Shown here: in pieces, positions 33,801-37,597 of the stretch
Numbering within the stretch: position 1 is the stretch's first letter
Layout: every line of letters starts with the position of its first letter
Source: Ostrinia nubilalis
Lineage: Eukaryota; Arthropoda; Insecta; Lepidoptera; Crambidae
Assembly: GCF_963855985.1 (NCBI RefSeq)
Contig: NC_087111.1
Span: 8,499,001 to 8,563,000 of the forward strand
Direction: 5' to 3'
DNA length: 64,000 nucleotides
The notes under the pieces: model-generated
What the model was told of the DNA's origin: nothing
The model's input: the letters and a program-made list of their open reading frames with translations, nothing else
Databases searched by the model: none
Translations under genes and position numbers: made by a program

Positions 33801-35028
33801 AAGTTAGTACCTATCAAGATAATAACCATTTCACCAGTAGTCAGATGCCTCATATAAAATGTGCCTGCCTTGCGAGGATTGACGAGCAGTCAGTATAGAA
33901 TATTTTCAAATAATACTTCACTACGATATAATATCGTTCGTTCGTTTCAGCCGAAAGACGTCCACTGCTGGACAAAGGCCTCCCCCAAGGATTTCCTCTC
34001 CATGGGGGGGGATTTGCCTTAATCGCCACGCTTGGCAAGCGGGTTGGCGATCGCAGTTTTTTGTAAGGTTTCGCACGCAGACGCTGCTGCCCGTCCGGTG
34101 CTGCAGGGATTTTGTCGCCTCTTACGACACGCCTCCTGTTGGCGGTGGGGAAGAGTATTCTTTATGGCCGTCCCCGCACGGCACACGATACGATATAGCT
34201 ACGATATAATATAGCGTTAAAAATATACCTACATACCTGTGGCATATACCCAACTCTGGGGCCGGGCACACCGCTGCCCTTCTCTCCAGGGGTGCCACCT
34301 AGGACCCAAATGTCACCACTGTCTAGTTTTCTTCTTCCCACTATGCAGGAGAGGAGGGTGGTCTTCCCGCACCCTGAAGGGCCTAGGAGGCCATAGCTGT
34401 TGGGAAATAGAAAAATAATGGTTAAACCTTGGTAGTAGAAGAAGTAAGGCAGGAACTTAGAATGTTATGGAACAATAGTTGGAATATGAGAGAAAAAGAG
34501 AGAAGACAAAAAAGGGCCTGCTTAAAGAGACGAGTGATGAAAGTGATAATTATTAAGAAGAGAGAACAGTGGAGGATAATATTGGAGTAGAGCTGAGTGG
34601 TATTATTAGAAGAGGGAAAAAGTTGGGATTTGGTAGTTCCTATTTTCGATGTGATCGTTGGCAATTTACATTTTGGTTGTTAATGGTATTTGGTTTACGA
34701 ACATAAGTACTCGTGTCTCGTAGTAAGCTAAACGAAATCAGAGTCAGTTTTGTTGACTTATAAACATGTCATTTGATGAGTGGTGACCGTGTCCGTCCGT
34801 GTCCTCGCTAAAGAGAGGGAATTAACAAAGGTGAAGAGAGTTAAGTGAGGGGGAGAGACTTAAGGGATAGGGTGAGAAAAGTGGGAGATACGAGAATGAT
34901 ACTCACATAATACCCCTTTCAACTGTCATGTCAAGGTGCACGAGCACTGGCTTGTAGTCCGGTTTGTCGGGGCGCCCATAGTGCTTGCAGGCGCGCGCGA
35001 CTACCACCGCGGCCGGACCCGCCGCCAT
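6680..35028 (-). CDS. ABCH-subfamily ABC transporter, 15 coding exons, 720 aa
   Basis: Half transporter, NBD then TMD, expected to use ATP to move a lipid-like or other hydrophobic substrate across a membrane. Exons: 35028-34907, 34396-34237, 32972-32710, 19194-19104, 16598-16460, 16142-16039, 15551-15448, 14932-14811, 13567-13440, 12898-12724, 11682-11579, 10418-10336, 9340-9187, 7780-7582, 6894-6680. All introns are GT-AG with matching phase and the sum is 2163 nt. Walker [10 protein letters not shown] is at residues 46-54, Q-loop Q94, signature LSGGQ 145-149, Walker B LLILDE 165-170 and H-loop H202. Hydrophobic segments lie near 330-348, 521-543, 568-594, 602-626, 632-655 and 697-713. The loop at 349-520 carries sequons N376 and N438 and several Cys. 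The start is the first ATG after an in-frame TGA. The motif pattern (YGLLG...[33 protein letters not shown]) is that of arthropod ABCH proteins such as fly snustorr. Automatic pipelines often label these ABCG20/23-like. The substrate cannot be read from the sequence. Confidence 0.93.
7239..7560 (+). mobile_element. tRNA-derived SINE, full-length-looking
   Basis: The head is tRNA-like, with an A-box-like GTTCTAGTGGTAAGACC and a decayed B box (GGTCCTCAGT; GGTTCGATTCC in the copy at 48266). A body of about 200 bp ends in TTAGAGGTGAGATAGCC, CATCAGGTGAGATACAG and an A-rich end (AAAAAAA). Truncated sense-reversed copies are at 48120-48266 and 33283-33446. Confidence 0.7.
7582..7780 (-). CDS. ABCH transporter coding exon 14 (TM3-TM5)
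   Basis: Residues 584-649 plus one base. It holds the end of TM3, all of TM4 ([20 protein letters not shown]) and TM5 ([16 protein letters not shown]). The acceptor is CTTCCAG and the donor GTGAGT. Confidence 0.94.
7970..8110 (-). repeat. RTE-type LINE tail fragment
   Basis: Diverged antisense piece matching the region encoding [12 protein letters not shown] and [11 protein letters not shown] (ACCAGATCGTTGGTCCAC, GTGGTCGCCAGTCGAGA). Too decayed to read as protein. Confidence 0.5.
8190..8300 (-). repeat. Dispersed ACGTCCCAAATATAG repeat, copy 1
   Basis: Contains CACGTCCCAAATATAGCTTG, CACTTCGGGACAACATAT and GGTGCTGAGAAG. Related copies are at 16668-16790, 61843-61945 and, in the opposite orientation, 63497-63630. 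Class unknown; probably a SINE or LINE tail. Confidence 0.5.
8332..8476 (-). pseudogene. Decayed duplicate of the 3' end of exon 13, copy A
   Basis: Repeats the donor region and last ~60 coding bases of exon 13 (TGTTCTACGCACCTG, GATGGCGGCTTGCAGCGC, GTTCAGCATCTTGGGCTTGA). An extra AATT interrupts the codons. It then continues into TTCGGGAGTTGGGAATAGTC. There is no acceptor, so it is not a usable exon. It is part of a tandem unit of about 145 bp. Confidence 0.75.
8510..8868 (+). pseudogene. RTE-type LINE tail splitting the exon-13 duplication
   Basis: 5'-truncated copy reading through the RT C-terminal region in broken frames (GTGGCAATGGGCAGGGCACA, GTGGACCGACGACATCATAA). It ends at (GATGAT)n before GAAGAGTCCCGTAGCC. 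It lies between the two decayed exon-13 copies, so it was inserted after the duplication. Confidence 0.8.
8869..9011 (-). pseudogene. Decayed duplicate of the 3' end of exon 13, copy B
   Basis: Same unit as copy A, with intact donor context CTACGCACCTGCAGCAC. Read on the minus strand it gives [13 protein letters not shown], against [12 protein letters not shown] in the real exon. It carries the AATT insertion and has no acceptor. It is followed by the hAT-like MITE at 9012 and then the genuine exon 13. Confidence 0.78.
9012..9155. mobile_element. hAT-like MITE (CAGTGGCGGATTTACAG)
   Basis: Begins CAGTGGCGGATTTACAG and ends AGATCCAGGACTG. Flanks TCCAGTAG and TCCCGTAG differ by one base and form an 8-bp target duplication. 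Internal GCCGCCC/TAGGC blocks are typical of this widespread element. It interrupts the intron just downstream of the exon-13 donor. Confidence 0.7.
9187..9340 (-). CDS. ABCH transporter coding exon 13 (TM2-TM3)
   Basis: Residues 532-583. It reads [21 protein letters not shown] then [15 protein letters not shown], a classic ABC-2 membrane-domain motif, followed by the third membrane segment. The acceptor is TATTTGCAG and the donor GTGCGT. Its 3' end plus donor is present twice more, decayed, at 8332-8476 and 8869-9011. Confidence 0.95.
9378..9558 (-). mobile_element. Helitron fragment, antisense
   Basis: On the plus strand it starts CTAGCTTTTGCCCACGGCTTCACCCG (shown in part), the reverse of the AAGCTAG terminus and its hairpin. 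It runs through TAGCCTATATGTTATTCTGG and ends at CAAACTTTCG, where the palindromic MITE follows. Confidence 0.65.
9562..9770. mobile_element. Near-perfect palindromic MITE, ~90-bp arms
   Basis: Arms run from CACGTAGAATTTTGTCC through CCCATCCTTATCGCTCGCGC and back to GGACAAAATTCTACGTG. The centre is a ~35-bp GC-rich spacer with TCGCGACAG-type repeats. The arm similarity implies a young insertion. A deleted relative is at 597-650. Confidence 0.75.
10336..10418 (-). CDS. ABCH transporter coding exon 12 (TM2 start)
   Basis: Residues 505-531 plus two bases, reading [11 protein letters not shown] and on to [11 protein letters not shown]. The second membrane segment begins here. The acceptor is CATTTCAG and the donor GTGAGT. 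Confidence 0.92.
10458..10522 (-). repeat. Dispersed GGATCTACAGCTTG repeat, partial copy
   Basis: Contains CCACCGCTGCAACTCCTGTG, TAGCCAGGATCTACAGCTTG and ACCGCCAATAAAAACC. The same block is inside each foldback arm and at 20253-20410 and 33045-33190. It lies 40 bp upstream of the exon-12 acceptor. The conceptual frame ([18 protein letters not shown]) is open in several copies, but no gene is apparent. Confidence 0.6.
11241..11499. mobile_element. Palindromic MITE with GGGACCGC arms
   Basis: Arms of about 105 bp (TTCCGTCAACTGGGACCGC, CCAGTCGCCGGATGCG and their complements) around a ~45-bp AT-rich centre. Possible short target duplication GCACA at both sides. A solo left end is repeated at 11506-11542, 37 bp from the exon-11 donor. 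Confidence 0.75.
11506..11542 (+). repeat. Solo end of the GGGACCGC MITE
   Basis: Repeats the first 37 bp of the element at 11241 (GAGGCTTCCGTCAACTGGGA) and then stops at GGGAC. It is probably a deletion derivative or aborted copy between the MITE and exon 11. Confidence 0.6.
11579..11682 (-). CDS. ABCH transporter coding exon 11 (end of loop)
   Basis: Residues 470-504, reading [20 protein letters not shown] and ending in CGRNEDLAQ, the end of the extracytosolic loop. The acceptor is TTTCCAG and the donor is the weaker GTTAGT. A partial MITE end begins about 37 bp beyond the donor. Confidence 0.91.
11760..11803 (-). pseudogene. Exon-10 fragment, distal copy
   Basis: AGTTGCGGTGGAAATACAGC and CAGCGCGCCGCTAGC match the middle of exon 10 (encoding [12 protein letters not shown]) with a few substitutions. 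There is no donor or acceptor. It marks the outer edge of the duplicated array. Confidence 0.7.
12329..12443 (-). pseudogene. Exon-10 fragment with donor and template-switch scar
   Basis: Copy of the 3' two-thirds of exon 10, including the donor CAGCAGTAAGTG and codons for [14 protein letters not shown] and [17 protein letters not shown]. Between these blocks the bases for VREGE are replaced by a short inverted copy of the neighbouring sequence, forming the palindrome TCATCAGGGA-CTTCCCTGATGA. This puts a stop in frame. The acceptor half is missing, so it cannot act as an exon. Confidence 0.75.
12724..12898 (-). CDS. ABCH transporter coding exon 10 (loop)
   Basis: Residues 412-469 plus one base, reading [20 protein letters not shown] and on to [23 protein letters not shown]. 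It carries sequon NFS at 438. The acceptor is GTTCCTAG and the donor GTAAGT. Two decayed copies of parts of this exon lie in the following intron (11760-11803 and 12329-12443), inside a TGACGTCA-rich array. Confidence 0.91.
13106..13265. mobile_element. MITE with TAAGAGCTGGTCC ends
   Basis: TAAGAGCTGGTCCAGACTCC pairs with the end ACCTGAACCAGCTCTTA, and the subterminal GCGCGTTTTTTTT pairs with AAAAACGCGTTAC. About 160 bp, within intron 9. Confidence 0.55.
13440..13567 (-). CDS. ABCH transporter coding exon 9 (loop)
   Basis: Residues 369-411. This is part of the large loop, with C374, an N-glycosylation sequon NSS at 376, and further Cys in [10 protein letters not shown]. The acceptor is ATTTACAG and the donor GTAAGT. 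The intron before it (13568-14810) hosts an 842-bp hAT-like MITE. Confidence 0.91.
13653..14494. mobile_element. 842-bp hAT-like MITE, copy 1
   Basis: Termini are TAGGGTTTCTG and CAGAAACCCTA, flanked by 8-bp target duplications TTGCCCTC (13645-13652 and 14495-14502). Subterminal clusters of CTCGAG repeats lie at both ends. The middle is AT-rich with no transposase. No difference from the copy at 40748-41589 was found by eye. Located in intron 8. Confidence 0.88.
14666..14716 (-). repeat. RTE tail fragment
   Basis: TTTCAGCCTCATGACGTCC then CACTGCTGGTCAAAGGC, the 3' end of the RTE family in antisense, about 50 bp only. Confidence 0.5.
14811..14932 (-). CDS. ABCH transporter coding exon 8 (TM1)
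   Basis: Residues 328-368 plus one base. It includes the first membrane segment ([20 protein letters not shown], about 330-349) and the [13 protein letters not shown] start of the large extracytosolic loop. The acceptor is TTCTTCCAG and the donor GTAAGT. Confidence 0.93.
15326..15381 (-). repeat. RTE tail fragment with (ATC)n
   Basis: CATCGTCATCATCG then TTTCAGCCATAAGACGTCC and CTGAACATAGACTCCCCC, the antisense 3' end of the (TGA)n-tailed RTE family. Confidence 0.55.
15448..15551 (-). CDS. ABCH transporter coding exon 7
   Basis: Residues 294-327 plus two bases. It is a basic cytosolic segment ([18 protein letters not shown]) leading into the first membrane segment, as expected before an ABC-2 membrane domain. 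The acceptor is TTTTACAG and the donor GTAAGT. Confidence 0.9.
16039..16142 (-). CDS. ABCH transporter coding exon 6 (linker)
   Basis: Residues 259-293. This is a low-conservation linker between the nucleotide-binding domain and the membrane domain. The acceptor is CTTCCGCAG, the donor GTAAGT, and the phase matches both neighbours. It is supported by splice sites and frame rather than by a motif. Confidence 0.87.
16261..16400. mobile_element. CGCCCGTATTCACAAAC MITE, copy 1
   Basis: Inverted ends CGCCCGTATTCACAAAC and GTTTATGAATACGGGCG enclose a conserved core (GAGCTCTGTG, CCCTGTGCG, TGAGACCTC-like). About 140 bp. Four copies in the window: here, 30739, 36779 and 57426. Confidence 0.7.
16460..16598 (-). 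CDS. ABCH transporter coding exon 5 (end of NBD)
   Basis: Residues 213-258 plus one base. It reads [19 protein letters not shown] and continues to [14 protein letters not shown], the usual C-terminal end of this type of nucleotide-binding domain. The acceptor is TTCTCTAG and the donor GTAAGT. Confidence 0.94.
16668..16790 (-). repeat. Dispersed ACGTCCCAA repeat, copy 2
   Basis: TTTTACACGTCCCAATATTA, CACTGCTTCGGGACAATAA, then TGCTGAGAAGAAGCAGCGCA and ACTCAGTCAC. Same family as 8190-8300. Confidence 0.55.
16846..17005. mobile_element. TATCGGCCGA MITE, diverged copy
   Basis: Related to 37450-37597 and 51012-51240 by CGGTCAATAGCTTCGTCGG, AATTTGTATGAAGAATCGGC and TTAACTATCGGCCG. The terminal inverted repeats are poorly preserved. 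Confidence 0.45.
17747..17959. mobile_element. Possible hAT-like MITE (GGGGCGTAGC ends)
   Basis: CAGTGGCGCACGGGGCGTAGC near the left and GCTACGCCCCTG at the right are imperfect inverted ends. No clear target duplication was seen, so this is weakly supported. Confidence 0.35.
19104..19194 (-). CDS. ABCH transporter coding exon 4 (H-loop)
   Basis: Residues 182-212, reading [13 protein letters not shown] then [18 protein letters not shown]. It supplies the switch histidine H202. The acceptor is TTTTCCAG, the donor GTAATT, and the reading frame closes exactly with exon 3. Confidence 0.95.
19419..19772 (+). pseudogene. RTE-type LINE tail with (ACGA)n end
   Basis: Reads [20 protein letters not shown], then [20 protein letters not shown] and [20 protein letters not shown], the C-terminal part of an RTE reverse transcriptase. 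It is followed by GGACGTCTTTCGGCTGAAAC and (GAAC)n. This second RTE subfamily also appears at 31456, 33937 and 40335 in antisense. Confidence 0.8.
20253..20410 (+). repeat. Dispersed GTAGATCCCGGCTACACAGG repeat
   Basis: Longest solo copy of the block also present in both foldback arms: TTGTTGCGGATCTAATGA, CCCGGGACAAACTTAAACTT, TTTATTGGCGGCCAAGCTG, GGAACGAGAGGTGGGAATA. The ends are not defined. Confidence 0.6.
21010..21286 (+). pseudogene. Non-LTR retrotransposon C-terminal remnant ([10 protein letters not shown])
   Basis: The frame reads [20 protein letters not shown], then [17 protein letters not shown] and [14 protein letters not shown] before a stop. The pattern RGRPxxTWRR-DEAxxxxxTW matches the C-terminal tail of several non-LTR ORF2 families. 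The left part (GGAAGTCCACTGCTGGACC) resembles an RTE tail, so this may be a composite. It ends against the 5' end of the CR1-like element. Confidence 0.55.
21881..22984 (+). CDS. LINE ORF1: PHD-like zinc finger, coiled coil, FP-like C-terminus
   Basis: A 367-residue nucleic-acid-binding accessory protein of a non-LTR retrotransposon. A PHD-like finger lies at 9-57 with Cys 9, 12, 24, 27, 35, 54 and 57; the usual His three before C35 is Asp32, so the site is C4-D-C3. A long helical coiled coil spans about 125-205. A basic, proline- and alanine-rich stretch (about 247-285) follows, and then a C-terminal domain (about 215-365, [47 protein letters not shown]) resembling the FP-type domain shared by baculovirus FP proteins and many insect CR1/Jockey ORF1 proteins. 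The frame is fully open. The GC content of its last third is much higher than that of its surroundings. The ATG at 21881 is followed two codons later by another. Confidence 0.8.
   Translation: MKMSVPNKCSGCQRQLHKREFLRCMTCKSTYDLECANVSYKLFNIMKKKDQWSCPECMSKKPKTGNINTPIRTSASSGSMEDSAPSPTQDMNITHRRQISKPTHETSFCEQDCSSPETSTQNTKQDDMVTELKQYMNGLICSQVDSLRAAITELTDTIRTQNSRIEKLEARVYELENRSNEHPNITSFEKTIAGLQAEIHDRDQALLLNDVEIAGCPETPNENCTHIVITLAKKIGVDIDEKDVVSAERAGPPRPAAQGGGPTRPRPLAVRLTRRATRDALLRAARVRRNVTTEGLPGASSAHLCYINERLTKHNRQLFQKARERSRACKFKYVWTREGNVFVRQEDGKPRHRLRSEEDLERVFPSI
22985..24086. other. 1.1-kb insertion-like gap between LINE ORF1 and ORF2
   Basis: ORF1 and ORF2 of such LINEs normally abut or overlap; here 1102 bp separate them. 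The region has no long frame, is AT-rich, and includes a minus-strand donor-like AATGAG/GTAAGT at about 23740 and a motif-rich stretch (CAATGTGACAG, GTTGGCGCTGT) at 23875-23935. It may be a nested element or host sequence picked up by the LINE. Its ends could not be fixed. Confidence 0.5.
24087..26973 (+). pseudogene. LINE ORF2: endonuclease plus reverse transcriptase, one frameshift
   Basis: An apurinic-type endonuclease nicks the target and a reverse transcriptase primes on it. The first segment (24087-25046) holds endonuclease motifs NARSLN (N15), INETW (E42), SDLNINV and LSDHATV. Its frame closes at a TAA (25044-25046). The next frame, open from about 25042 as [20 protein letters not shown], continues to the stop at 26971-26973 and carries RT motifs [42 protein letters not shown] and the catalytic YADD at 26059-26070. 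Thus a single frameshift at 25035-25047 separates the two enzymes; otherwise the ORF is intact, so the insertion looks young. An independent start at 25282 is not expected. Confidence 0.88.
26974..27357 (+). other. LINE 3' UTR with (CA)n and (ATT)n tracts
   Basis: A (CA)n-rich stretch at about 26990-27045 is followed by T-rich runs, a hairpin-prone block (CCATCACCTTAAGAGAAATGG) and AAAGCAATAAACG just before the (ATT)n tail that ends the element. Confidence 0.65.
27885..28050 (-). repeat. Composite LINE-tail-like fragment
   Basis: TTTACAGTCCACCGCTGGAC, then CTTGGCAGGCGGGTTGGAGA and GAGCGCTGCTGCCCGTTCT. The same second block (CTTGGCAAGCGGGTTGGCGA) recurs at 34030, there fused to an RTE tail. 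Confidence 0.5.
28131..29095. other. Intronic DNA without recognised feature
   Basis: No supported coding segment. Frames are short and AT-rich, and no repeat shared with the rest of the window was noticed. Confidence 0.35.
29096..29219. mobile_element. MITE with TGCCCGTTTTCATC ends
   Basis: TGCCCGTTTTCATCATCAAT pairs with GATTGATGGTGAAAACGGGC, and subterminal TTAAGTGACCCC pairs with GGGGTCACTTGAA. About 124 bp. Confidence 0.65.
30215..30370 (-). repeat. RTE tail fragment
   Basis: Antisense match to the RTE region encoding [13 protein letters not shown] and [10 protein letters not shown] (AGATTGTCGGTCCACCGAG, CGAGCTATGTGCCCCGCC). Both ends are truncated. Confidence 0.6.
30739..30889. mobile_element. 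CGCCCGTATTCACAAAC MITE, copy 2
   Basis: Ends CGCTCGTATTCACAAAC and GTTTGTGAATACGGGCG. The core includes TGAGGTCTCACAGTG and CAGAGCTCTATCAACG. The inner sequence is inverted relative to copy 1. Confidence 0.75.
31102..31304 (+). mobile_element. Lep1-like Helitron
   Basis: Starts TTACTAATATTATAAATGCG and contains TACTCTTTTACGCAAAAACT. It ends with hairpin CGCGGGTGAAGCCGCGGGC and AAAAGCTA. Same subfamily as the antisense fragment at 9378. Confidence 0.7.
31456..31606 (-). repeat. RTE tail fragment, (ACGA)n subfamily
   Basis: TTCGTTCGTTTCAGCCG, GACGTCCACTGCTGGACAAA, AGATTGTCGGTCCACCTAG: antisense 3' end about 150 bp long. Confidence 0.65.
31607..32709. other. Intronic DNA without recognised feature
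   Basis: Intron 3 sequence next to the exon-3 donor. A short (AT)n run lies near 32610-32624. No exon or repeat family was recognised. Confidence 0.35.
32710..32972 (-). CDS. ABCH transporter coding exon 3 (signature, Walker B)
   Basis: Residues 95-181 plus two bases. It carries the ABC signature [10 protein letters not shown] and Walker [14 protein letters not shown], including the catalytic glutamate E170. The acceptor is TCCTTTCAG and the donor GTAAGG. This is the longest exon; a 13.5-kb intron carrying the CR1-like LINE follows it. Confidence 0.96.
33045..33190 (-). repeat. Dispersed GGATCTACAGCTTG repeat
   Basis: CCACCGCTGCAACTCCTGTG, GGATCTACAGCTTGACCGCC, CAGTGAAGGTCAAGTTTGTC, AATTAATCAGAAGAATATAG. 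It begins about 70 bp upstream of exon 3 in intron 2 and matches the foldback arm block. Confidence 0.6.
33283..33446 (-). mobile_element. Truncated tRNA-derived SINE
   Basis: Minus-strand head with B box GGTTCGATTCCCAGTGG and ACCACCTGCTTCAGG; the A box is decayed. It ends near GCGACTTATG. Relative of the SINE at 7239. Confidence 0.6.
33937..34190 (-). repeat. RTE tail joined to another LINE-tail-like block
   Basis: TTCGTTCGTTTCAGCCG and CACTGCTGGACAAAGGCC (RTE 3' end, 33937-33997), then a GGGGGGG run, CTTGGCAAGCGGGTTGGCGA, TCGCCTCTTACGACACGCC and GGCCGTCCCCGCACGGCAC. Lies in intron 2, 47 bp downstream (minus strand) of the exon-2 donor. Confidence 0.55.
34237..34396 (-). CDS. ABCH transporter coding exon 2 (Walker A, Q-loop)
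   Basis: Residues 41-94. It contains the Walker A P-loop GPSGCGKTT (46-54) and ends on the Q-loop MPQ (Q94), followed by donor GTATGT. The acceptor is CCCAACAG. The intron to exon 1 is 510 bp and the intron to exon 3 is 1264 bp. Confidence 0.95.
34907..35028 (-). CDS. ABCH transporter coding exon 1
   Basis: Encodes residues 1-40 plus two bases of codon 41 (start [18 protein letters not shown]), the beta-strand lead-in of the nucleotide-binding domain. It ends at the donor GTGAGT (34901-34906). The ATG sits in AAGATGG and is preceded in frame by TGA, so no longer N-terminus is possible in this exon. The preceding acceptor lies at 35078. Confidence 0.92.
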
Positions 35029-35077
35029 CTTGGTTGCTGGTGTCGTCAGCTGTCAATTGGGCGCCATCTTGCGGTGT
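35029..35077 (-). other. 5' leader segment of the ABCH transporter, with a 4-codon uORF
   Basis: Forty-nine bases lie between a strong acceptor (pyrimidine tract then CCCCCACAG at 35078-35086) and the ATG. They contain an upstream ATG at 35067 opening a four-codon frame (MAPN, stop at 35053). The acceptor implies at least one upstream non-coding exon. Confidence 0.7.
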
Positions 35078-35405
35078 CTGTGGGGGAAGTAGTAGTTATT
35101 TTAAGGTTTAACTTATTGTAAGACTAAGTTAATAATAATAGGTAAGAGTTGCTTTTAAGTGACAATGTGACGGTTTCCAAAATCCAAGAAATTGTGAATA
35201 GGTAGGTACGCCTGAAAAGGTAGAATTTGGTACGCTTCTATTGTTAAGCCGTGTATTTTGTATTTTTTACCTAAATTCACATTCACAATAAAGTTCATTT
35301 TCATTTTCAGAGACCTAAAAAAAGAAGAAAAGAACTTTTAACTAGCCAGCGCCAATAAGAATTGTTTAAAATACATACTTAGTTGGCGTTGTTTTTATAG
35401 TTTAC

Positions 35406-35650
35406 TAGCTTTCCGCCCGCGGCTTCGCCCGCGTGGAATTTTGTCTGTCACAGAAAAACTTTATCGCGCGCGTCCCTGTTTCAAAAACCGGGATAAAAAC
35501 TATCCTATGTTCTTTCCCGGGACTCAAACTATCTCTATGCCAAATTTCATCAAAATCGGTTGCGAGGTTTAAGCGGGAAAGCGTAACAGACAGACAGACA
35601 GACAGAGTTACTTTCGCATTTATAATATTAAGTTGGGAAGTTGGGATAGT
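35406..35650 (-). mobile_element. Lep1-like Helitron, antisense
   Basis: Plus-strand CTAGCTTTCCGCCCGCGGC, the reverse of the AAGCTAG end with its hairpin, then an (AGAC)n tract and TTCGCATTTATAATATTA up to TTGGGAAGTTGGGA, the reverse of the TC start. Nearly identical to the copy inside the foldback arm at 4130-4377. Confidence 0.8.
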
Positions 35651-36778
35651 TGGGATGGGATGAGGACAGAAATATTTTCTCATTATAACCTACCTAGTCA
35701 TTATCCATAATCTATGATTGATTTGCGTTTCTAGTTTTTAATGTGTCACCGTAATTAGTAGCTTCATTAAGCAATTACTGATACTCGTAAATTAATGACA
35801 AAGGAAACGATGACTTGATAGGAAATTGTCAGTGAACAGTTGAATTGGCGATCGTACCACAGTGCAAGAAGAGAATAGTAGGATTTACATTATCTAGGTA
35901 CCACTAGGTATCAATCGTTTGAAAATTTAAAAAAAAGTAACTATCAGTTTTTTATAAACCATGACAATAGACAGCCAGTGTCACATAAATCCTTCAAGGA
36001 GATTGAAATTGGAGGATCATAAATCATACTGCCAGTGCCTAGTGTTCCGTGCATAGGGAATCAATTATGTTGAAAAAATTGTCCCATTAAAAGGCGACTC
36101 ACTGCTATCAAAAATAAAGTCGGAATTACCTTTATAGCTTTTTGTAACCTCGACACAACGAGACGCAAGATTTTTTTGAAGCATTAGAATTTCAAATTCC
36201 TATTCGATGAAGCACAACAGATACATATTAATGCAGTGTATAGTCTATGGTCACAGACAAATAATAGTTTATGGTATTATGTATGAAGTGTTAACTATGT
36301 AAATTACGCCCGTATCAGGCCTGTTCATCTCCGCGAGTTTGCATCGAAAACAAAACACGCGCGACTACCCCTCCTGGGATACCTAATCGACAGGACAATC
36401 ACGAGCGAGTATTGACGCACGCACGTGTATTCTTCACCCATTTGCAATGTAAAGACAATAAACTATATGTAAAGACGGTGGTTTAATTCATACTGTGCTG
36501 TATTGTTTAACTGCCTGAATAACATTAGAAACAAAATATAATTCATGCATAAACATGTATTTCCTCCGCCATTTTCCGCAGTTTGGCACCTCACGTCACA
36601 CATCATTTTACCGAACCCTATGTCTTCGGCGCAGTACCGATCACTGACGTTTGTCAACAATGGTGCTCGACTCTTGAGACAAGCTAAATTACACCATATT
36701 GTAAACGACATCGAGAATACATTTCCATAAATACCTTCGCGAAGAAAATCTTCTGTACGAAGAACTTATTATTATTCT
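35651..36778. other. DNA without recognised feature
   Basis: Beyond the 5' leader acceptor of the transporter. No frame longer than about 80 codons and no repeat recognised. Confidence 0.35.
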
Positions 36779-36922
36779 GTGCCCGTATTCACAAACGAAG
36801 CTTGCTTAAGTGTAGCAGCAAATCGAATGCACAGCGTTGAATCGAGCTCTGTGAATGTGTCACCCTGTGCGTCCACGCGCACTGTGAGACCTCAAAGTAA
36901 TGTTTGTGAATATGGGCGTCAG
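36779..36922. mobile_element. CGCCCGTATTCACAAAC MITE, copy 3
   Basis: GCCCGTATTCACAAACGAAG at the left and GTTTGTGAATATGGGCG at the right; the core AATGCACAGCGTTGAATC and GTGAGACCTCAAAG matches the other copies. Confidence 0.75.
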
Positions 36923-37197
36923 TGTCATAGTAAATAAGTGTGTAATTAAAAGATGCGTTACTATTCCTTTTTACTATGCAAATGTATTGCTCGGAAATGA
37001 ATTGGCATGAACGTGGCACGTTCATTCAAGGCTGTAATTGTATTGTCAATTAGTCATTGTTTGGATCCGTTTTAATAAGAGCTAGGTAAATTGCCATGCG
37101 ATGAGCACTATAAACGTTTGTACAGCTAGCACATCAGGCTGTACGTTTTTGTAGCAAAATAGCGCCTACTACAACGACATAAGATTCATCTGCTTGT

Positions 37198-37272
37198 CAT
37201 GTCGACAACAAACCTACACAGTGTCAGCCCAAAACTCCGCTACAAGAGTGGCGTTGTCAGTAGCCTTCATTA
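37198..37272 (-). repeat. Inverted partner of the repeat at 47925-48000
   Basis: GTCGACAACAAACCTACACA, CTCCGCTACAAGAGTGGCG, TTGTCAGTAG. About 70 bp reappear in reverse orientation at 47925-48000, so this is a dispersed element of unknown class. Confidence 0.55.
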
Positions 37273-37449
37273 GTCTTCCTGAGTGCAGTTGTTTGGGCAC
37301 GCAGGGCACGAAATCATCTCAAGCTTGATGTGCTGTTTGTGAATAATACAATACACGTGAATTTGCTAATATTTGAAATAGAGATTATTTGATTAATGAT
37401 TCTATGCCATTTACTCGTAATCTTGAGAAAATCAGTATAAGACACCCTG

Positions 37450-37597
37450 CAGATTACCGACTTTTAGTTGGCTGATAGTTTGATCGGCTTCCAATTTGTA
37501 TGAGGAATTGGCCGATACCAAACTGGTATTCGGAGGGCATTTCCATACGTCATGTTCAGACCTATCAAACTATCGGCCGACTAGCAGTCTGCAGTTT
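37450..37597. mobile_element. TATCGGCCGA MITE
   Basis: CCTGCAGATTACCGAC and CTTTTAGTTGGCTGATAG pair roughly with CTATCGGCCGACTAGCAG and TCTGCAG. The core holds AATTTGTATGAGGAATTGGC. Confidence 0.55.
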
